Assembly (NCBI GenBank): GCA_963695445.1
Contig: CAVOGV010000001.1
Location: forward strand, 124,001 to 188,000
Reading direction: 5' to 3'
Source: Thiohalocapsa sp963695445
Lineage (GTDB): Bacteria; Pseudomonadota; Gammaproteobacteria; Chromatiales; Chromatiaceae
DNA length: 64,000 bases
Shown: positions 59,732 through 64,000 of the stretch, piece by piece
How the letters are laid out: the number at the start of each line of letters is the position of its first letter
Numbering within the stretch: the stretch's first letter is position 1
The notes under the pieces: model-generated
Seen by the model: only the letters and a program-made list of their open reading frames with translations
The model's database searches: none
Told to the model about the DNA's origin: nothing
Translations under genes and position numbers: made by a program

Positions 59732-60428
59732 GGGCATGGTTGGCTCCGGTCTTCAGACTCATAACTAGTGCGTTGACGATCAGCGCCAGGGACAGCAACA
59801 CGATGCCCAACGCCAAGGCCAGCGCCAAGTTCCCCTTGGACGTCTCCAACGCAATCGCGGTCGTCATGACCCGTGTGAGATGGTCGATATTGCCGCCGAC
59901 GATGATCACCGCGCCGACCTCGGCGATCGCGCGTCCAAAGCCCGCCAGCGCCACGGTCAGCAATGCGTAGCGGGAATCCCACAGCAGCGCACGCACGGCA
60001 ACGCCCGGCGGCACGCAGAGCGAGCGGAACTGCTCGTCGTACTCGTGTTGCAGTTGTTCTACGACCTCGCGGGTCAGCGCGGCGACGATGGGGGTGATCA
60101 ACAGAGTCTGGGCGATGATCATCGCTGTCGGCGTATACAGGAGTTGCAGCCAGCCCAGCGGGCCAGCATTGGACAGCATCAGATAGACGAGCAGGCCTAC
60201 CACCACCGGCGGCAGTCCCATCAGGGCATTCAACGCGACGATCGAAGCGCCTCGTCCTGCGAAGCGCGTGGTGGCCAGGAGCGCGCCCAGTGGCAGGCCG
60301 ATCGCGCACGACAACACAACCGCGGCCAGACTGACGCGCAGTGACAGCAATACGATTTCGATCAGATCGGGGTCCGCCTGCAAGACGAGCCCAAAGGCCA
60401 GCACGAAGGCCTCGCCGAAGTTCTGCAT
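59724..60428 (-). CDS. tupB: Tungstate/molybdate ABC transporter permease
   Basis: Membrane permease of 234 residues with about five transmembrane helices. The EAA-like cytoplasmic loop is in RALLWDSRYALLTVALAGFGRAIAEVG. The start MQNFGEAFVLAFGLVLQADPD and ALLATTRFAGR segments fit TupB/WtpB permeases. It is first in the tupB-tupC-tupA order and 154 bp downstream of the Fe-S protein gene, in the same direction. Confidence 0.9.
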   Translation of the reverse strand: MQNFGEAFVLAFGLVLQADPDLIEIVLLSLRVSLAAVVLSCAIGLPLGALLATTRFAGRGASIVALNALMGLPPVVVGLLVYLMLSNAGPLGWLQLLYTPTAMIIAQTLLITPIVAALTREVVEQLQHEYDEQFRSLCVPPGVAVRALLWDSRYALLTVALAGFGRAIAEVGAVIIVGGNIDHLTRVMTTAIALETSKGNLALALALGIVLLSLALIVNALVMSLKTGANHAHG

Positions 60429-60582
60429 CCGTGGCCCAGTGGTAGTCTCGGTCGTTTTAGTTCGACCGCGGAGACTGCACGATTTTGCTCAGCCTCGCAA
60501 CGTCGGACAGCTGGGATCTCGTTCGGATCTCATTGGCCGCGACGCCTACCGGCTCTCGTTTTGCATTGTCCGTGTTGCGTCG

Positions 60583-61941
60583 TTAGGGCCGAGACGTTGT
60601 CGTCGCCCCGTCATCCAGCTGCTGGCCGACCAGTTCCACCAGGCTCTCGATGGGGCGATCCCAGCCGCTGGCGTCGGCGCCGCCGAGGAAGTTCATGCGG
60701 CAGCTGGAGCAGGCGGTGACGAGCGCTTCGGCACCGACAGCCTCGGCCTGGCGACGTTTGAGCTCGAAGGTCTTTTGCCGCAGCGGTGCAGCGCTGTTGA
60801 TCAAGAAATTGCCGGCGCCGCCGCCGCAGCAAAAGTTCATCGTGCCGTGGTCGGGCATCTCTCGATGCTTGAGACCCAGCGCCCGCAGAACCTCGCGGGG
60901 CTCGTCGAAGACACCGCCGTGGCGGCCGACCTTGCAGGGGTCGTGGTAGGTCACAACGCGCTTGCCCTCGATGGGCTTCAGCTTCAGGCGACCGGACTCG
61001 ACCTCGCGGCCGAGGAACTCCGACAGGTGCAGCACCTCGAACGGCAGTTCCGAGCCGTGGGCTTCGGCGCCGTACCAGCGCACCGCCGGATAGGCGTGGC
61101 CGCACTCGGGGATGATCACGGTCTTGGCGCCGACGCTCCATGCGGCGCCGATCAGCCGGTTGGCGAGATTGTCTTGCACGTCCTCGTAGCCGGACAGCAT
61201 GCCGAAGTTGGCACCCTCGAAGGCGCAGCTCTGCAGCGTCCAGTCCAGCCCGAGATGGTTTAAGACTCGGGCGGCGGAGCGCAGGGCATCCTTGAACAGC
61301 AGGATCTCGACCGCGGAGGTGACCAGTAGATAGTCGGCCCGTTCCTTGTCCAGCGGGATCGGGATACCTTCCTGTTCCAACTCCGCGGCGATCTGGCGCA
61401 GGCCATCGGCGCCAGTGTGGAAGATGTTGCCGGAGCCGGCCTGCTCCTGTTCCATCGCGCGCAGTTCCGCCGGCACCAGGCCGGCCTTGGCCATGCCCTG
61501 GCGCATGACGTTGACCAGATCGGCGATGTCGATGCCCATCGGACAGACCATCATGCAGCGACCGCATTCAGTGCAGCCGTCGTAGACCAGTTCCTGCCAG
61601 TTCATCAGGTCGTCGGCAGTGATGTCCTTGGTCCACAGCCGAAGCAGCCAACGCATCGGCGATTTCTCGCGCCGGTAGTGGCGTTGCAGCAGTTCCATCT
61701 TCAGCACCGGCGCATATTTGGCATCACCGGTCTCGAGAAAGAACTGACAGGCCTCGGCGCAGACGCCGCAGCGCACGCAGGATTCCAGATAGGTCGCGCG
61801 GGTCTGGTCGATCTTCTCGTCGAACACCGATTTGGCGCGCGCGACGCGCTCGTCGTCGGGATAGTCGGTGGGCTGGGCCATCTGCCCGAGCTGGGCGATC
61901 TGCCCGGCGAAGCCGCGGAAGACTTCCATATTCACTGACAT
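60583..61941 (-). CDS. HdrD/DsrK-like Fe-S protein (two 4Fe-4S and two CCG domains)
   Basis: A cytoplasmic Fe-S protein of 452 residues. The N-terminal ferredoxin-like sites are C55/C58/C61/C65 and C123/C126/C129/C133. Two cysteine-rich CCG domains follow: one with LQSCAFEGANFG and CGHAYPAVRW, the other with TYHDPCKVGRHGG, MNFCCGGGAGNF and TACSSCRMNF. This architecture is that of HdrD, DsrK and related electron-transfer or disulfide-handling subunits. The neighbouring membrane cytochrome supports a DsrMK-like complex exchanging electrons between quinone and a thiol/disulfide. Start ATG 61941; 61929 is possible. Confidence 0.87.
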   Translation of the reverse strand: MSVNMEVFRGFAGQIAQLGQMAQPTDYPDDERVARAKSVFDEKIDQTRATYLESCVRCGVCAEACQFFLETGDAKYAPVLKMELLQRHYRREKSPMRWLLRLWTKDITADDLMNWQELVYDGCTECGRCMMVCPMGIDIADLVNVMRQGMAKAGLVPAELRAMEQEQAGSGNIFHTGADGLRQIAAELEQEGIPIPLDKERADYLLVTSAVEILLFKDALRSAARVLNHLGLDWTLQSCAFEGANFGMLSGYEDVQDNLANRLIGAAWSVGAKTVIIPECGHAYPAVRWYGAEAHGSELPFEVLHLSEFLGREVESGRLKLKPIEGKRVVTYHDPCKVGRHGGVFDEPREVLRALGLKHREMPDHGTMNFCCGGGAGNFLINSAAPLRQKTFELKRRQAEAVGAEALVTACSSCRMNFLGGADASGWDRPIESLVELVGQQLDDGATTTSRP

Positions 61942-62027
61942 AGCGATTGCCTCATGGCCTTTTGCCTCATGGCATGGTGCGCCGAATCGTGCGGCCGGGA
62001 GTCGTGGAGCAGTGCGGAGATTCCGAG

Positions 62028-62114
62028 GTCGTTTTCGTTGTCGTGGTCGTTGTCGTCATCGACGATCGAGAAGGAATTCGGCTACGACCACGATTACGAC
62101 AACGACAACGAACG
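62028..62114. repeat. Dispersed inverted repeat, family 3
   Basis: Left arm GTCGTTTTCGTTGTCGTGGT with CGTTGTCGTC, right arm TACGACCACGATTACGACAA with CGACAACGAAC, loop about 20 bases. The arms are repeats of CGTTGTCGT-like units. The same words occur at 43809-43932. It lies in the 208-bp gap between the Fe-S gene and the NarI-like gene. Confidence 0.7.
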
Positions 62115-62149
62115 GTCTCGACATATCTGCCGTTCTGCACTAGCCGTTT

Positions 62150-62794
62150 TCAGACTTTCACGCCACGACGCCCGTAATGGGCGCCGGTGCGGGCGCGGGC
62201 GATATAGAAATAGAACGCGTGCATCAGGCTGCTGAACGGGAAGTACAGCAGCAGCAACTCGGCGGAAAACAGGTGCAGCACCCGCAGCCCCTCGAAAGAC
62301 TCACCCAGCGCCATGCAGCCCGTCAGCATCACCAAAAACACCAGGCCGGTGGCGATATGGTCGGCGTTTGATGTCACCATCCGCGTGACCGGATACATGA
62401 TCCGGTGCAGCCAGAGCACGATCAGCCCGATGAAGGTGACCGCGGAGACGGCAACGAAGGTCCAGTGTGGCATCGCCGGCCAGCCGAAGCCGAGCAACCG
62501 GTCTTCGTAGAAGGCAACGTGGGGCGCGGCAAAGAGCAGAATGATGAACAGACCGATGTGGAACAGATAGCTCGCCACCGTGCGCACCCTGATACGGGTC
62601 TGAACGGTATTTAGCGGAATGAAGCGCGACATCACCGAGTGCATTCCACCCGCGAACGCGGACCCGCGCTTGCGGCTCAGGTCGGTATGGCCGGACATGG
62701 CGAGCAGACCGATCAGCCGCCACAGGATGCCGATGACGAACACCGATAACGAGAAGTACCAAAACGGACCATCGACGAACTCGGTAAAGCTCAT
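62150..62794 (-). CDS. NarI/DsrM-like membrane cytochrome b subunit
   Basis: A membrane protein of 214 residues with about five transmembrane helices. Histidines that can ligate heme b are in LFHIGLFIILLFAAPH, LWLHRIMYP and LHLFSAEL...MHAFYFY. It matches the nitrate-reductase gamma (NarI) domain family that includes DsrM. Its start overlaps the stop of the cytochrome b gene upstream as ATGA. Next to the HdrD/DsrK-like gene it likely forms the membrane anchor and quinone site. Confidence 0.87.
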   Translation of the reverse strand: MSFTEFVDGPFWYFSLSVFVIGILWRLIGLLAMSGHTDLSRKRGSAFAGGMHSVMSRFIPLNTVQTRIRVRTVASYLFHIGLFIILLFAAPHVAFYEDRLLGFGWPAMPHWTFVAVSAVTFIGLIVLWLHRIMYPVTRMVTSNADHIATGLVFLVMLTGCMALGESFEGLRVLHLFSAELLLLYFPFSSLMHAFYFYIARARTGAHYGRRGVKV

Positions 62795-63944
62795 AAGGAC
62801 TCCTTGCGGCTGCTCGGGTTGGCGGCCTGGGCCGGAGCGCCGCCGGGCAGGCGATCGGACGACTCCGCCGCGGTCTGTTTCACGGCGCGGGCGCTGGGTT
62901 GGCCGTATCCACGGAAGTCGCGGTCGTCATGCCGCTTGACCTCCTCCATGGTATTGGGCGAGACGCCGACCATGCCGGCCGCCTCCATCTCGGCCAGCCA
63001 AAGATTGTGATGCTCGGCGGCCCAGTTGGAATCGACATAGCCCTGGGTCATGGACTCCGCGGCGCCTTCCATGCCCAAGCGTGCCGATGTAGATGTGCCC
63101 GAGCGAGGCGGTGATGAAGACGATGGCGACGACGCCGTGGATCACATGCGCGCCGCCCATGATCTCGCGCCCCTGGCCGAAGTTGGGAAACAGCAGGATC
63201 AGGCCCGACACGGAGATGGCGATGCCGAACAGCACCGTGAGCCAGAACCAGGTCTTCTGGCCGCCGTTGTAGTAGCCGGAGTCGGCCATGCTGTGACCGA
63301 ACAGCCCGCCGGCCTTCAGGAACCATTTGAAGTCGATGGCCTTGAAGCTGTTGCCGCGGCCGAACGAGAACATGATCGCGATCACCGCGACCGGGAACAG
63401 CGGTCCGAACAGGTTGTGCATCTCTTTGCAGGCGGACGCGGTGATGCCGAAGCCCTCCGGCCCCAGAATCGGCACCAGCACGTAGCGGCCGTAGAGCAGC
63501 ACCAGCCCGGTCAGCCCCAACAGCACGAACACGCCGGCCGCGAGCCAATGCACCACGCGCTGGTTGACCGAGAAGCGCGGCACCAGCTTGCCGGAGCGCC
63601 CGTGCTCGATCTTGATCCGCCCGCGGATCAGGAAGAACAGCGTGATGGTGGCCAGCATCCCGAGCAGGATGATGCCGCCGATGGGCACCAACAGTTCGGC
63701 ATCGGAACAGCCGCCACTGATCGCCCCAGTAATTGATCAGCTGGTTGCTCTGTACGCCGTCGACCTGGGTCGTCATCGGCTCCTGCACCCGATCGCGGAC
63801 CGCGTTCCAGAGTTCGACGCCGGGGTTGTTGAACTGCGTCGCGGTGGCGGCCATCGCGTAGGGGATCAGCGGCAGGATCAGGACCAGCGCCAGCAGCAGA
63901 AGAGACCAGCGTAGCGCGCGACGGTAGCGGTGTTGTTTGGACAT
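62791..63944 (-). CDS. Formate-dehydrogenase-type cytochrome b (gamma) subunit (two frameshifts)
   Basis: Membrane cytochrome b of the FdnI/FdoI/FdhC type, about 384 residues after correction. It starts MSKQHRYRRALRWSLLLLAL; a signal-like helix is followed by a periplasmic segment (VDGVQSNQLINYW). The frame then breaks near 63718. The core in the second frame has FSVNQRVVHWLAAGVFVLLG, CKEMHNLFGPLFPV, GGQKTWFWLTVLFG and GGAHVIHGVVAIVF, with heme-ligand histidines. An extra G at 63074-63076 breaks it again before LGMEGAAESMTQGYVD, the conserved C-terminal segment. Catalytic subunits would be beyond the right edge; the nearby tungstate transporter fits a W- or Mo-enzyme. Confidence 0.85.
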
Positions 63945-63958
63945 AGAAGGCGATCTTC

Positions 63959-64000
63959 TCAACGGAGGTTGATGGACGCTTCGAGATTGAGAATCGGGTG
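63959..64000 (-). CDS. C-terminal 13 residues of an upstream gene (partial)
   Basis: The minus strand reads HPILNLEASINLR then TGA at 63961-63959, entering from the right edge and ending 14 bp before the cytochrome b start. It may be the end of the preceding subunit gene (for example an Fe-S or other subunit), but the piece is too short to identify. Confidence 0.35.
   Translation of the reverse strand, partial: HPILNLEASINLR

Overview
This 64 kb window is a GC-rich bacterial chromosome segment. Gene content and order point to a gammaproteobacterium. The markers are topA-smg-dprA-LysM-def-fmt-rsmB followed by ntrYX-trkA-trkH, an rpsU-yqeY-dnaG-rpoD macromolecular-synthesis operon divergent from tsaD, and folB-folK beside folM. 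Chromatiales is the likely order because of the base composition, the abundant short intergenic repeats and the DsrMK-like redox genes. That placement is inference; no rRNA or other decisive marker is present.

Layout. 1-4.6 kb: ferrous iron uptake (feoB cut by the left edge, feoA), an SLC13-type permease and a lipoprotein. 4.7-9.7 kb: a CFA-synthase-like methyltransferase, a TsaC-like protein, topoisomerase I and Smg. 9.8-22.8 kb: dprA, a LysM protein, def, fmt, rsmB, DUF4390, ntrY, ntrX, trkA and trkH. 22.8-27.3 kb: two small proteins, an orphan sigma54 response regulator and metG. 27.3-33.3 kb: tRNA-Ile2(CAT), the rpsU-yqeY-dnaG-rpoD operon and tsaD. 33.5-38.9 kb: plsY, folate genes, a MidA-family methyltransferase and an NDUFA9-like protein. 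39.3-49 kb: a TauE/SafE permease, a Met-rich exported protein, a large cyclase-like protein, slt, an inositol-monophosphatase-family protein, a Sel1 protein and DAHP synthase. 49.3-57.3 kb: an unusual lipocalin, an AAA+ ATPase, a pentapeptide-repeat protein, an O-acetylhomoserine sulfhydrylase-like enzyme, an amidotransferase, tag, a PDZ protein and a solo ParS/MbcA-type protein. 57.5-64 kb: a molybdate/tungstate module (mop, tupA, tupC, tupB) followed by an Fe-S HdrD/DsrK-like protein, a NarI/DsrM-like cytochrome b and a formate-dehydrogenase-type cytochrome b. The catalytic subunits would lie beyond the right edge.

Two things dominate the window beyond ordinary genes. First, many housekeeping genes (topA, fmt, rsmB, trkA, trkH, plsY, rpoD and others) are broken by single-base indels, mostly extra bases in short homopolymers. 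Because rpoD alone carries three and cannot be dispensable, these are most likely sequence or assembly errors, so I annotate such genes as one CDS across the frameshift. Second, several families of short intergenic inverted repeats recur between genes. One is a compound element of about 125 bp that in places appears to have become part of the 3' end of a gene.

The most interesting protein is the cyclase-like gene at 41.3-43.7 kb. It keeps the metal and transition-state residues of class III nucleotidyl cyclases but has a changed base-recognition pair and a large unrecognised N-terminal region. The tungsten-uptake/redox cluster at the right end is the best candidate for a coordinated system.
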